Positions 1 to 6,580 of a DNA stretch of 6,637 bases are shown piece after piece. Source of the DNA: Saprospiraceae bacterium UBA2365 (GTDB taxonomy: Bacteria > Bacteroidota > Bacteroidia > Chitinophagales > Saprospiraceae); contig DDTL01000129.1 of NCBI GenBank assembly GCA_002344345.1, positions 12,196-18,832 on the forward strand, read 5' to 3'. How positions within the stretch are numbered: position 1 is the first letter of the stretch; every line of letters begins with the position of its first letter. The notes beneath the pieces were generated by a model, which was not told the origin of the DNA, did no database searches, and saw nothing but the letters and a program-made list of their open reading frames with translations. Position numbers and translations under genes: made by a program.

Positions 1-55
1 GTTATACAACTGATCAAAATTTGATAGCAAGGTGAAAGATCTTCTGACTATTTTG

Positions 56-119
56 CAGGTTTTTAATCATTAAAATTCACTTTTTGAGATTCAATTTATT
101 AAAACCTGAAAAGTTTTTT
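56..119 (+). terminator. Weak terminator-like inverted repeat
   Basis: CAGGTTTT (56-63) is perfectly complementary to AAAACCTG (101-108), and a run of six T follows at 114-119. The loop is long (37 bases) and the stem AT-rich, so this is a poor match to a classical intrinsic terminator. If real, it would end a transcript coming from left of the window. It could equally be chance pairing in AT-rich DNA. Confidence 0.2.
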
Positions 120-205
120 ACATTCAGAAAAGAACAGATTTTTAGGGAGAATGGATAAACCTGTTACAATTCACGCGAAAAAATGCAATAGTCAGTTGAA
201 TTTTA

Positions 206-213
206 TACTTTTG
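206..213 (+). promoter_or_regulatory. Putative -7 promoter element for the DUF2723-rpiB unit
   Basis: TACTTTTG is an exact match to the Bacteroidota primary-sigma -7 consensus TAnnTTTG. No good TTTG -33 element sits about 19 bases further upstream, so the match is partial. Transcription would start near 220 and leave a leader of roughly 95 bases before the ATG at 315. It is the best promoter candidate on this strand in the first 314 bases. Confidence 0.45.
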
Positions 214-314
214 TCTGTTAAAAGGCTGCATTAGCAGTTTTATTATATTTTAGTTGTTTATTCTTAGCGGATTAAGCATTAGAAAAATATTATTTTATAA
301 TTATCATCAATATT

Positions 315-3300
315 ATGAGAGGAAAAACAGTCAGTACTATTTCAGCGTGGCTGGTATTTATTATTGCCATGGTGGTTTATTACTTTTCCGCGGAGCGAAC
401 GGGTAGTTTGTGGGATTGCGGTGAGTTTATTTTGGGAGCCTTTAAAATGCAGGTGGTGCATCCGCCCGGAGCGCCGTTGTTTGTGTTGATAGGTAGTTTG
501 TTTGCCCATGGAGCAGACGCATTGTCATCAAATCCATCTGATATCGCTTTTGCGGTCAACCTGATGTCTGGATTATTTACAGCTTTTGCTGCCATGTTGG
601 TTGCTATGACCACCATGATCCTGGCAAGACTGATGATGGCGGGCAGAGAAGGCACATTGACCAATGCACAGGTGATCAGTTTGGGTGCTGCAGGTTTGGT
701 GGCCGGGTTGGCAACAGCGTTCTCAACTTCTATATGGTTTAGTGCAGTAGAAGGTGAGGTGTATGCGATGTCCACATTTTTTACGGCATTGACTGTTTGG
801 GGTGCATTTAAGTGGTATTCACTGCCAGATACGAAAAATACGGACAGATGGCTATTATTTTCTGTTTTTGTTGCTGGATTGTCCGTTGGTGTTCACCTTT
901 TGAGTATTCTGGCGTTCCCTGTTCTGGCATTGCTATATTATTATAAAAAATACACCAGGCACACAATAACCGGCATTATTTACAGCTTGTTGGCCGGAGC
1001 GGGATTGATCATTTTTACTTTGAAGTTTGTGATCGCAGGCATTCCATGGCTATGGACCAAGTTTGAACTTCCTTTGGTGAACAGTCTCGGGTTACCTTTT
1101 CACTCAGGGTTGATTCCCACCATTTTGGTGGTTGCCGGGGTATTGTATTTCGGATTGAGGTATGCTGCCAGAAAAGGCAATTATATGTTTCATTTGTTGA
1201 CTTTAAGTGCCATGTTGGTCACCATAGGCTTTTCCCTTGTAGGCGTAGTGGTCATACGGGCCAATGCAGATACACCTGTCAATATGAACGTACCCAGCGA
1301 TGCTTTTCGCCTCCTGCCTTACCTCAACAGAGAACAATACGGAGAAAGAGACTTGCTCTATGGACCTCATTTTGATGCGCAGTATGTCAGCTTTGAAAAG
1401 GAAGACAGATATGGCCGGGTAGGGGACAAATATGAGGTTGTCGACGAAAAAATCACACCTGTTTATAACAAAAGCGATAAAATGTTATTCCCCAGGATCG
1501 GTGCTTCCGAGATGGGCAGACCTGATATGTACAGAGCTTGGCTTAATAAGCGATCTGGCAAACCCACCATGGGGGACAACATCAATTTCTTCATCAGATA
1601 TCAGATCAACTGGATGTATGTCAGATATTTTATGTGGAATTTTGTTGGACGTCAAAATGGAGATCAGGGCTATTTCAGTTCAGACATTTCCAGCGGAAAC
1701 TGGGAGTCGGGGATCAAATTCATCGATGAAGCCAAGCTTCATAAATCTGACAGGATGCCAGATAAAATGAAGAACGATCCATCCAAAAACCATTATTATT
1801 TTCTGCCTTTGATATTCGGACTCATTGGTCTTTTTTACCATGCAAAAAAGAGGAAGAAAGACTTTTTTGCCTTGTTTACACTGTTTTTGATAACCGGCTT
1901 GGGTATCATAATCTATTCCAATCAACCTCCGAATGAACCCAGAGAAAGGGATTATGTTTTGGTTGGTTCGTTTTTTACATTTGCCATTTGGATTGGATTG
2001 GCAGTACCTGCGATAGTGGAGATGATCAGGGAGAAATGGTCACTTCAGCAACCGATACTCGCAGGTATAACTGCATTGGTTGTCCTGACTGCACCTGCGA
2101 TCATGGGATTTGAGAATTTTGATGATCACAGCAGAATGCACCACTATGCAGCAAGAGATTATGCCTCCAATTTTCTCAATTCATGTGCTCCCAACGCGAT
2201 CATATTTACTTATGGTGACAATGACACTTATCCATTGTGGTATGCTCAGGAAGTTGAGGGCATCAGAAGAGACGTCAGGGTAGTCAACCTCAGTTTGATC
2301 GCGGTTGATTGGTACATTGATAAACTTAGATCTAAGGTAAATGAGTCTGCGCCTATTAAGCTGACAATTCCTTCATCAGCGATCAGAGGAAGCAAACGCA
2401 ACAACATGCCTTTCTACAACCAGCCTGAAGAGAGGTTAAAGCAAGCTATGGATGTCAATACAGTTTTGAGATTCATGGGAAGTGAAAATCCAATCAGCGG
2501 CAGTACGATGTCTTTCGAAAGCTATATACCAACTCAGAATATGTTCATTCCGGTGGACAAAAAAAGAGCGATTGCCTCTGGCTGGATCAGTGCAGAGGAT
2601 TCAGAAAAAATTGTTGACAGGATCAATATTTCTTTTTCAAAATCATATCTGACCAAAGATGATATAGCCGTATTGGATGTGATTGCATCCAATATCTACG
2701 ATCGGCCGATTTATTTTGCAGTGACCTGCAAAAATGATAAATTGCTGGGATTGAATGACTATATGCAGATGGAAGGGTTGGGATTGCGGATCATACCGGT
2801 TAAGACACCGAGCAATCCGTCATTGCAGATTTTTGGCAGTGGCAGAGCCGATGCTGAGGCGATCTATGAAAATGTGATGACTAAATGGAGATGGGGAAAT
2901 TTTGATAAAGTAGATACCTATATCAGTCCAAGTTACAGTGCCGGCATCAATGCCATGAAAATGGCCATGTACAGAGGGGCTGATGAATTTCTCAGGAAAG
3001 AAGATACAAAAAAAGCTTTGGATCTTGCCAATAAATATTTTGAAGCTTTTCCTGATTTCAATTTCCCTTATGATTATTCCGTTTTACCATTTATTGACGT
3101 GCTTTTGGAAGGCAAAGATCTGGAAGGAGCCAAAAAACACATGAAAATTCTGGCAGATGCCTGTGTCGAAGATATGGAATTCTATTATTCATTGGATAAT
3201 AAAGATATATCTTCGTTTGAAAACCAAGTTAGAATCACTCAGGCGGGCATCGAAGGATTGATCAGAGAACTGGAGAAAGTCGAAGATGAAGCTTTTGTGA

Positions 3301-3356
3301 ATGAAATGATGGCATTGCTGGGTAAGTATCAGACGGAAAATTTGCCAACAGAATAA
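315..3356 (+). CDS. DUF2723 (TMEM260-like) multi-pass membrane protein, putative GT-C glycosyltransferase
   Basis: This is a 1013-residue integral membrane protein of the DUF2723 family, widespread in Bacteroidota and typically about this long there. The N-terminal domain shows the family pattern: a first membrane helix (about 11-25), then a loop with acidic residues in DCGEF (34-38) and HPPGAP (49-54), then several helices to about residue 313. EGEVY (146-150) is another conserved-looking patch. Further helices lie at about 495-510, 518-534, 549-568 and 580-597. A soluble C-terminal part starts near 600 and includes FTYGDNDTYPLW (631-642). Residues ~920-975 look helical and TPR-like. The family's eukaryotic member TMEM260 is a protein O-mannosyltransferase, and the early acidic loop resembles the GT-C catalytic loop. 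O-mannosyl or other lipid-linked sugar transfer to exported proteins is therefore a reasonable inference, but donor and acceptor are unknown. The ATG at 315 places the first helix directly at the N terminus, with no Shine-Dalgarno sequence. rpiB begins 10 bases after its stop. Confidence 0.9.
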   Translation: MRGKTVSTISAWLVFIIAMVVYYFSAERTGSLWDCGEFILGAFKMQVVHPPGAPLFVLIGSLFAHGADALSSNPSDIAFAVNLMSGLFTAFAAMLVAMTTMILARLMMAGREGTLTNAQVISLGAAGLVAGLATAFSTSIWFSAVEGEVYAMSTFFTALTVWGAFKWYSLPDTKNTDRWLLFSVFVAGLSVGVHLLSILAFPVLALLYYYKKYTRHTITGIIYSLLAGAGLIIFTLKFVIAGIPWLWTKFELPLVNSLGLPFHSGLIPTILVVAGVLYFGLRYAARKGNYMFHLLTLSAMLVTIGFSLVGVVVIRANADTPVNMNVPSDAFRLLPYLNREQYGERDLLYGPHFDAQYVSFEKEDRYGRVGDKYEVVDEKITPVYNKSDKMLFPRIGASEMGRPDMYRAWLNKRSGKPTMGDNINFFIRYQINWMYVRYFMWNFVGRQNGDQGYFSSDISSGNWESGIKFIDEAKLHKSDRMPDKMKNDPSKNHYYFLPLIFGLIGLFYHAKKRKKDFFALFTLFLITGLGIIIYSNQPPNEPRERDYVLVGSFFTFAIWIGLAVPAIVEMIREKWSLQQPILAGITALVVLTAPAIMGFENFDDHSRMHHYAARDYASNFLNSCAPNAIIFTYGDNDTYPLWYAQEVEGIRRDVRVVNLSLIAVDWYIDKLRSKVNESAPIKLTIPSSAIRGSKRNNMPFYNQPEERLKQAMDVNTVLRFMGSENPISGSTMSFESYIPTQNMFIPVDKKRAIASGWISAEDSEKIVDRINISFSKSYLTKDDIAVLDVIASNIYDRPIYFAVTCKNDKLLGLNDYMQMEGLGLRIIPVKTPSNPSLQIFGSGRADAEAIYENVMTKWRWGNFDKVDTYISPSYSAGINAMKMAMYRGADEFLRKEDTKKALDLANKYFEAFPDFNFPYDYSVLPFIDVLLEGKDLEGAKKHMKILADACVEDMEFYYSLDNKDISSFENQVRITQAGIEGLIRELEKVEDEAFVNEMMALLGKYQTENLPTE

Positions 3357-3366
3357 TATTTGGCCC

Positions 3367-3804
3367 ATGAGTGCGCTAACACTTTCAATCGGTTGCGATC
3401 ATGCAGGTTACATTTACCGGGAAAAGATCATTCAATTTGTCCGGAAAATGGGTTATGAAGTGATTGATCACGGAACTTTCACGGCAGAGGCGGTGGATTA
3501 TCCGGATCATATTCATCCTGTTGCAAAAGATGTGGAAAACGGCGGCGCTCAGGTGGGTATCATACTTTGTGGCAGCGGCAACGGCGCTGCCATCACTGCC
3601 AACAAACACCAGACAATACGCGCTGCACTTTGTTGGAAAGCAGAACTGGCCCGGTTGGCAAGGATGCATAATGATGCGAATATCCTTGCCATTCCGGCTC
3701 GTTTTGTCAGCCTGAAAATGGCAAAAAGCATGATCGATATTTTCCTGAATACTGAATTTGAAGGTGGAAGGCACCAAAAACGAGTGGATAAAATCCCGTT
3801 TTGA
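3367..3804 (+). CDS. rpiB: Ribose-5-phosphate isomerase B
   Basis: RpiB interconverts ribose 5-phosphate and ribulose 5-phosphate in the non-oxidative pentose phosphate pathway; it is a cytoplasmic enzyme of the RpiB/LacAB family, usually dimeric. The 145-residue length is normal. Family landmarks are intact: the N-terminal GCDHAG (9-14) with substrate-binding Asp11 and His12, DYPD (44-47), the catalytic Cys68 in CGSGNG (68-73), the HNDANIL block (101-107) with the ring-opening His101, and the phosphate-binding arginines Arg135 and Arg139 in GGRHQKR (133-139). Family members with other activities (LacA/LacB, allose-6-phosphate isomerase) cannot be fully excluded, but the Cys and HND pattern favours RpiB. 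It starts 10 bases after the DUF2723 stop codon and has no visible promoter of its own, so co-transcription is likely. The upstream sequence (AATATTTGGCCC) lacks a Shine-Dalgarno motif. Confidence 0.95.
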   Translation: MSALTLSIGCDHAGYIYREKIIQFVRKMGYEVIDHGTFTAEAVDYPDHIHPVAKDVENGGAQVGIILCGSGNGAAITANKHQTIRAALCWKAELARLARMHNDANILAIPARFVSLKMAKSMIDIFLNTEFEGGRHQKRVDKIPF

Positions 3805-3931
3805 GGATTTAAAGATGTTGATTGCTTATCTGAAAGGTTTGCTGTTTCCGAATTGTCATTTTACAATTACATGTCTCCGATTTTTTGTTTTTGACGAATT
3901 GGACCGATTTATTATTTAATGCCAGGTCTTC

Positions 3932-3950
3932 ACCAAATAATATTTTGGTT
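3932..3950 (+). terminator. Weak hairpin that may end the DUF2723-rpiB transcript
   Basis: ACCAAA (3932-3937) pairs with TTTGGT (3944-3949) around a 6-base loop, followed by the T-rich TTTATTA. The stem is short and AT-rich, and lies about 128 bases after the rpiB stop codon. It is the best hairpin-plus-T candidate between the convergent genes, but it is weak, and termination may happen elsewhere or through Rho. Confidence 0.25.
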
Positions 3951-3983
3951 TATTAAACAACAATGTCGCTTGTTTACAAAGTC

Positions 3984-4032
3984 AACCATTAACCATTAAC
4001 CATTAATCATTAACCATTAATCTTTAACCATT
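3984..4032. repeat. Tandem array of a 7-base unit, 7 copies (AACCATT)
   Basis: Seven head-to-tail units fill exactly 49 bases: AACCATT three times, then AATCATT, AACCATT, AATCTTT and AACCATT. Five units are identical and the other two differ at one or two positions. On the - strand the unit reads AATGGTT. The array sits between convergent genes and ends 7 bases from the last base of the corC-like stop codon (4040). Because each junction contains the self-complementary TTAA and 7 is not a multiple of 3, the array places TAA stops in every frame on both strands. It is non-coding. Origin by replication slippage is the simplest reading; a role in transcript ending or protein binding is only a possibility. 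Confidence 0.9.
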
Positions 4033-4039
4033 AACAACA

Positions 4040-5287
4040 TTATGCTTCTTGTTCAGGGTCTATAATGATCATTCTAATCAGATCGATTTTTGTGGCGCTC
4101 ACCTTTTCAAAAATGAATTTGTAGTTGTCAAGAATGATCTCTTCTCCTTGTCTCGGTATCGCTCCGGAAGTCATGACAATGTACCCTGACAAAGTAAGAT
4201 ATTCATCTTCAGGCAAGTGAATATGTTCGTAAGTTTCGTTGAGGTAAGCAATTTCCATCCGGCCGGAAAACAGGAATTCACTATCTGAAATTTGCTGTTC
4301 GATCAGGTCTTCATCGTCGTGTTCATCTTCGATTTCGCCAAAAATTTCTTCCAGAATATCCTCCAGTGTGATCAAACCTGAAATGCTGCCAAATTCGTCC
4401 ACCACACAGGCAAATTTTTTCTGATCTTTCATCATTTTCAGTAGAAGCTCCTTGATATTCATCGTTTCGGGCAGAAAAGGAACCTCAACCAACGTTTCTT
4501 CGATGGATCTGATGTCATTGATCACATGTTGGTGATGAATATATCCTTTCACGTTTTCGATGTCTCCATCAAAAACAAGGATCCTGGAGTGATTGGTTGA
4601 TCTAAAAACGTCTAAGATCTCCGCTCTGGAAGCGTGGATATCGATTCCGACGATTTCGGTTCTGGGTATCATGCAATCTCTGACCTTAAGTGTATCCAGA
4701 TCAAGGGTATTTTCCAGGATTTCTTTTTCTATCTCATCATCCTCTGTTAATTGTGAACTGATATAATCCTTCAGGTCGAGACGGGAATAACCAGGATCAT
4801 CTTCCACACAATGTATCCTGAAAACATATTTCATCACGAAAGAACTGAGTTTTTCAGTGACCCATGCCGGTATCACCAGCAAAAAATGAAATAACAGCAA
4901 CGGATAGGTAAAGAAATACAGCAATTCATTCGCAAATTGGCTGAAAATGAGTTTTGGCATTAATTCTCCAAAAAACCAAACAATGATCCCGATGATCAGG
5001 GTGATCAATAGAATGGACAAAATGGTTGCCATTTTAAGTTCCATCAAAGGGAAAAGATAATGGTAACCTGTGATGGCCAGCAGGATCAGGGTAAGCATAT
5101 TGCCTGTTTGCAGAGATAGTAGAAATCGATTTTGATTCTCATAAAAGGAAGAAAGGATCCGTCCTCTTACAGAACCGTCACTTTTCAGGATTTCGACCCT
5201 GATCTTAGCAGCTGAAATAAAAGCAGCTTCCATGCCTGAGAAAAAAGCAGACAAAAATAATAGTATCAATATCCAAAATAAAAGCAT
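4040..5287 (-). CDS. CNNM/CorC-family membrane protein (DUF21, CBS pair, CorC_HlyC domain)
   Basis: The 415-residue protein has the full HlyC/CorC (UPF0053) layout. A DUF21/CNNM membrane domain spans residues 1-~150, with helices at about 2-16, 60-80, 87-106 and 121-142. SGMEAAF (17-23) matches the usual S-G-x-E-x-A signature, and GELMPK (107-112) is the conserved E-x-x-P-K block. An acidic linker (~180-200) leads into a CBS pair: VRDCMIPRTEIVGID (202-216) in the first CBS, and VVDEFGSISGLITLEDILEE (295-314) in the second. The C-terminal CorC_HlyC transporter-associated domain covers ~335-410. Relatives are implicated in Mg2+/Co2+ export or resistance, with the CBS pair sensing nucleotides. 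In Bacteroidota the family also includes the gliding-associated GldE, but no gld gene is adjacent, so I give no symbol. The ATG at 5287 starts directly with the first helix and lies about 20 bases from a good -7 element. It converges with rpiB. Confidence 0.92.
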   Translation of the reverse strand: MLLFWILILLFLSAFFSGMEAAFISAAKIRVEILKSDGSVRGRILSSFYENQNRFLLSLQTGNMLTLILLAITGYHYLFPLMELKMATILSILLITLIIGIIVWFFGELMPKLIFSQFANELLYFFTYPLLLFHFLLVIPAWVTEKLSSFVMKYVFRIHCVEDDPGYSRLDLKDYISSQLTEDDEIEKEILENTLDLDTLKVRDCMIPRTEIVGIDIHASRAEILDVFRSTNHSRILVFDGDIENVKGYIHHQHVINDIRSIEETLVEVPFLPETMNIKELLLKMMKDQKKFACVVDEFGSISGLITLEDILEEIFGEIEDEHDDEDLIEQQISDSEFLFSGRMEIAYLNETYEHIHLPEDEYLTLSGYIVMTSGAIPRQGEEIILDNYKFIFEKVSATKIDLIRMIIIDPEQEA

Positions 5288-5598
5288 ATAGTCAGTTTAT
5301 TGCAGTTGCAAATGTAAGCAAGATTCGGTTTTAAAGGAATGTAAATGTGAGGTCGAATGGTTTTTGGGAGGATTTTTAAAGAATTAATAGCGGTTTGACT
5401 TGAAAAATATTAAATCATACTGAAAATGGAAAATCTTTAAAATAAATAGTTTCGATCCTTGATTTGATTTTGAATAACATATACGGACTGATAACACCCG
5501 AAATGGGATAGAAATTGTTACCATAGTTAAAGAGTTTGTTGAACCAACATTCTCAATACTGTAAAAACTAAAATTGGTTGCAGTGAAATATCTCTTAT
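5288..5598. other. Intergenic gap between the corC-like gene and the small membrane protein gene
   Basis: These 311 bases carry no open frame I can support. The part nearest the corC-like gene holds a -7 promoter match (5309-5316). AACCAA (about 5542) and TTGGTT (about 5574) could pair as a loose 6-base stem beyond the end of the small gene, but no T-run follows on the - strand, so it is not a convincing terminator. The rest is plain AT-rich sequence. The gap size and the separate promoter argue that the corC-like gene is not in the ybjQ transcript. Confidence 0.5.
5309..5316 (-). promoter_or_regulatory. Putative -7 promoter element of the corC-like gene
   Basis: Read on the - strand the sequence is TACATTTG, an exact match to the Bacteroidota -7 consensus TAnnTTTG. 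Its end is about 20 bases before the ATG at 5287, which would give a short leader of roughly 15 bases. The region about 19 bases upstream lacks a clear TTTG -33 element, so support comes from the -7 match and its position. Confidence 0.5.
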
Positions 5599-5724
5599 TC
5601 AGTTGGATCTTTTATCAAATCTTTCATGCCTGCTGTCTCTGATCCTTTTGAAGATCAGAAAAATCAGGGCAATGAAAATTGCTCCGTAAAAAAACCAGGC
5701 AAGATAGAATTCAACATTTTCCAT
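5599..5724 (-). CDS. 41-residue single-pass membrane protein, coupled to ybjQ
   Basis: I do not recognise this small protein. The ATG (5724-5722) follows the ybjQ TGA (5728-5726) after a single base, in the arrangement TGATATG, and the frame runs to a TGA at 5601-5599. The protein starts MENVEFYLAW, has one hydrophobic aromatic-rich segment at about residues 7-25, and ends in a strongly basic tail (KRIRDSRHERFDKRSN, 26-41). By the positive-inside rule this predicts an inner-membrane protein with the N terminus outside and the tail in the cytoplasm. The layout (start overlapping the stop region of ybjQ, one clean helix, charged tail) is typical of real small membrane proteins. No independent promoter is visible, so translation probably depends on re-initiation after YbjQ. 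Its function is unknown; a partner or membrane anchor for YbjQ is only a guess from adjacency. Confidence 0.65.
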   Translation of the reverse strand: MENVEFYLAWFFYGAIFIALIFLIFKRIRDSRHERFDKRSN

Positions 5725-5725
5725 A

Positions 5726-6040
5726 TCATTTCAGCTTAACAGCTGTGCCATAAGCCAGGATCTCTGCAGCACCCTGCATGATCATGGCAGAACCCAATCT
5801 GAAACAAACAATGGCATCAGCTCCAAGGTCAATCGCATCTTCAATCATTCTTTCCATCGCCTGTTCTCTTGCGTAGGCTTGTAATTTCGTATACTCAGAA
5901 ATTTCGCCGCCTACGATGTTTTTCAATCCGGCGAAAATATCTCTGCCGATATTTCTGGCTCTGACCGTACTGCCTCGGGCAATACCAAGTATTTCAACGA
6001 TTTCTTTTCCAGGAATAGTTTCAGTGGTTGTAATAAGCAT
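5726..6040 (-). CDS. ybjQ: YbjQ/UPF0145 family protein (putative heavy-metal-binding domain)
   Basis: This 104-residue cytoplasmic protein belongs to the YbjQ (UPF0145) family, whose members are about 100-110 residues and form pentameric rings in known structures. The molecular role is not established; the label heavy-metal-binding is a database name rather than a shown activity. Family blocks visible: the N-terminal TTTETIPGKEIVEILGIARG (4-23), the most conserved stretch GRDIFAGLKNIVGGE (32-46), a helix rich in charged residues (52-70), LGADAIV (72-78) and the closing YGTAVK (97-102). Nothing is missing compared with the Escherichia coli protein apart from a shorter tail. The ATG at 6040 agrees with the family N terminus; there is no Shine-Dalgarno sequence. 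A one-mismatch -7 element (TAAATTAG) lies about 20 bases upstream. The 41-residue membrane protein gene follows after one base. Confidence 0.93.
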   Translation of the reverse strand: MLITTTETIPGKEIVEILGIARGSTVRARNIGRDIFAGLKNIVGGEISEYTKLQAYAREQAMERMIEDAIDLGADAIVCFRLGSAMIMQGAAEILAYGTAVKLK

Positions 6041-6099
6041 AATATTGAATTTGAGGCTAATTTATATCAATTATTTAAGAAAACTGTTATTATTAACTT

Positions 6100-6322
6100 A
6101 AAAAACAGCTTTATTAATCAGCTAGCTGATCGCAAAATATTATGTTGGATGTTGGATCTGTTTTTGATGTACTCAGTTAGCGTTGACCAAAAGGATAATT
6201 AAGGCATGGACAAGTTCAGAACGCTGTTTCAAGCCGGCATGAAATTAGGTCTGAATATTATCTTCGGGTATTGTCAAAAAAAATGGTGCTATGTCGTTCA
6301 GTTTGGGTAAAAAAAACAGCTT
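6100..6322 (+). repeat. 12-base direct repeat pair (AAAAAACAGCTT)
   Basis: AAAAAACAGCTT occurs at 6100-6111 and again at 6311-6322, in the same orientation and 199 bases apart, each followed by an ATT-rich stretch. The A-run makes the match less informative than its length suggests. It could be a remnant of a duplication or the borders of an inserted segment, or chance. Confidence 0.4.
6117..6130. promoter_or_regulatory. 14-base perfect palindrome upstream of ybjQ, possible operator
   Basis: ATCAGCTAGCTGAT is identical to its own reverse complement over 14 bases. It lies 77-90 bases upstream of the ybjQ start codon. Its size suits a binding site for a dimeric regulator. There is no other evidence for regulation, and the site could belong to another function or none. 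Confidence 0.3.
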
Positions 6323-6387
6323 AATTATTTGACTTTGGATTTTCAGATTTAAAATTGAAGTGTTCGGGCACAGTATTTTTGGATTTC

Positions 6388-6425
6388 GTCCTTTTTTCTT
6401 GATAAAAAAGGACCAAAAAATCAAG
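6388..6425. repeat. Perfect 10-bp hairpin with alternative pairing of its loop
   Basis: GTCCTTTTTT (6388-6397) is perfectly complementary to AAAAAAGGAC (6404-6413) around the loop CTTGAT (6398-6403). The same loop is complementary to ATCAAG at 6420-6425, so a second stem of 6 base pairs can form only if the first opens. As a terminator it fits poorly on either strand: the T-run lies inside the stem and no clean T tract follows on the + strand, while on the - strand the sequence after the stem is mixed. The unit resembles an intergenic repeat I associate with Bacteroidota genomes. Confidence 0.65.
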
Positions 6426-6478
6426 TTTCATTAAGGCGATTGCCAAGGCACCGCTCACTCCCGGGCTTGCATGCTTTT

Positions 6479-6580
6479 TTAACCGGTAGAGGTAGTTTTA
6501 TTTTGGTATCTTGCTGGAACCAATGAAAGGAATCCAATCTTAAGTTCAGTAGTGGCTCGTCCGGTTAACGCAATTCCAGC
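6479..6580. repeat. Two interleaved inverted repeats
   Basis: TTAACCGG (6479-6486) pairs perfectly with CCGGTTAA (6561-6568), and GCTGGAA (6513-6519) pairs with TTCCAGC (6574-6580). The arms alternate (first, second, first, second), which would give a pseudoknot-like arrangement if both formed in one strand. The 8-base and 7-base arms are short and the spacing is long, so chance is possible; two in 100 bases next to a perfect hairpin is suggestive only. Confidence 0.35.

Larger units (their letters stand above)
1..314. other. Non-coding leader before the DUF2723 gene
   Basis: This stretch is AT-rich and I find no credible gene in it. All three + frames hit a stop within the first 35 bases (TGA at 11-13, 22-24 and 33-35), so any gene entering from the left on this strand would end there. 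Too little is left to identify one. The region holds a weak terminator-like inverted repeat (56-119) and a good -7 promoter match (206-213). The remaining ~95 bases up to the start codon at 315 would form an AT-rich 5' untranslated region with no visible riboswitch-like structure. Confidence 0.6.

Noticed and set aside
151..234. 27-codon + strand frame starting at ATG 151, preceded by AGGGAGA that looks like a ribosome binding site.
   Set aside because: It overlaps the best promoter match (206-213), its product has no recognisable feature, and ribosome binding sites of this type are not used by the other genes here.
3385..3777. Long open frame on the - strand opposite rpiB, and similar frames opposite or within the DUF2723 gene.
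   Set aside because: They are shadows of well-supported genes with intact family motifs; the antisense products show no domain pattern.
3791..3810. AAATCC and GGATTT form a 6-base stem across the rpiB stop codon.
   Set aside because: No T-run follows the stem, so it is not a plausible terminator, and half of it is coding sequence.
3851..3868. AATTGT and ACAATT around a 6-base loop after rpiB, a possible terminator.
   Set aside because: The stem is almost all A/T and the nearest T-run starts about 15 bases later, so it is less convincing than the 3932-3950 hairpin, itself weak.
6206..6310. 34-codon + strand frame beginning MDKFRTLFQAG.
   Set aside because: No promoter, neighbour or domain supports it, and it lies in a gene-free, repeat-bearing flank. 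It might be a fragment of a repeat or decayed gene.
6321..6431. 36-codon - strand frame beginning MKLDFLVLFYQEKRT.
   Set aside because: Its start and first third are the hairpin repeat itself, so the frame is most likely a by-product of repeat DNA rather than a protein gene.
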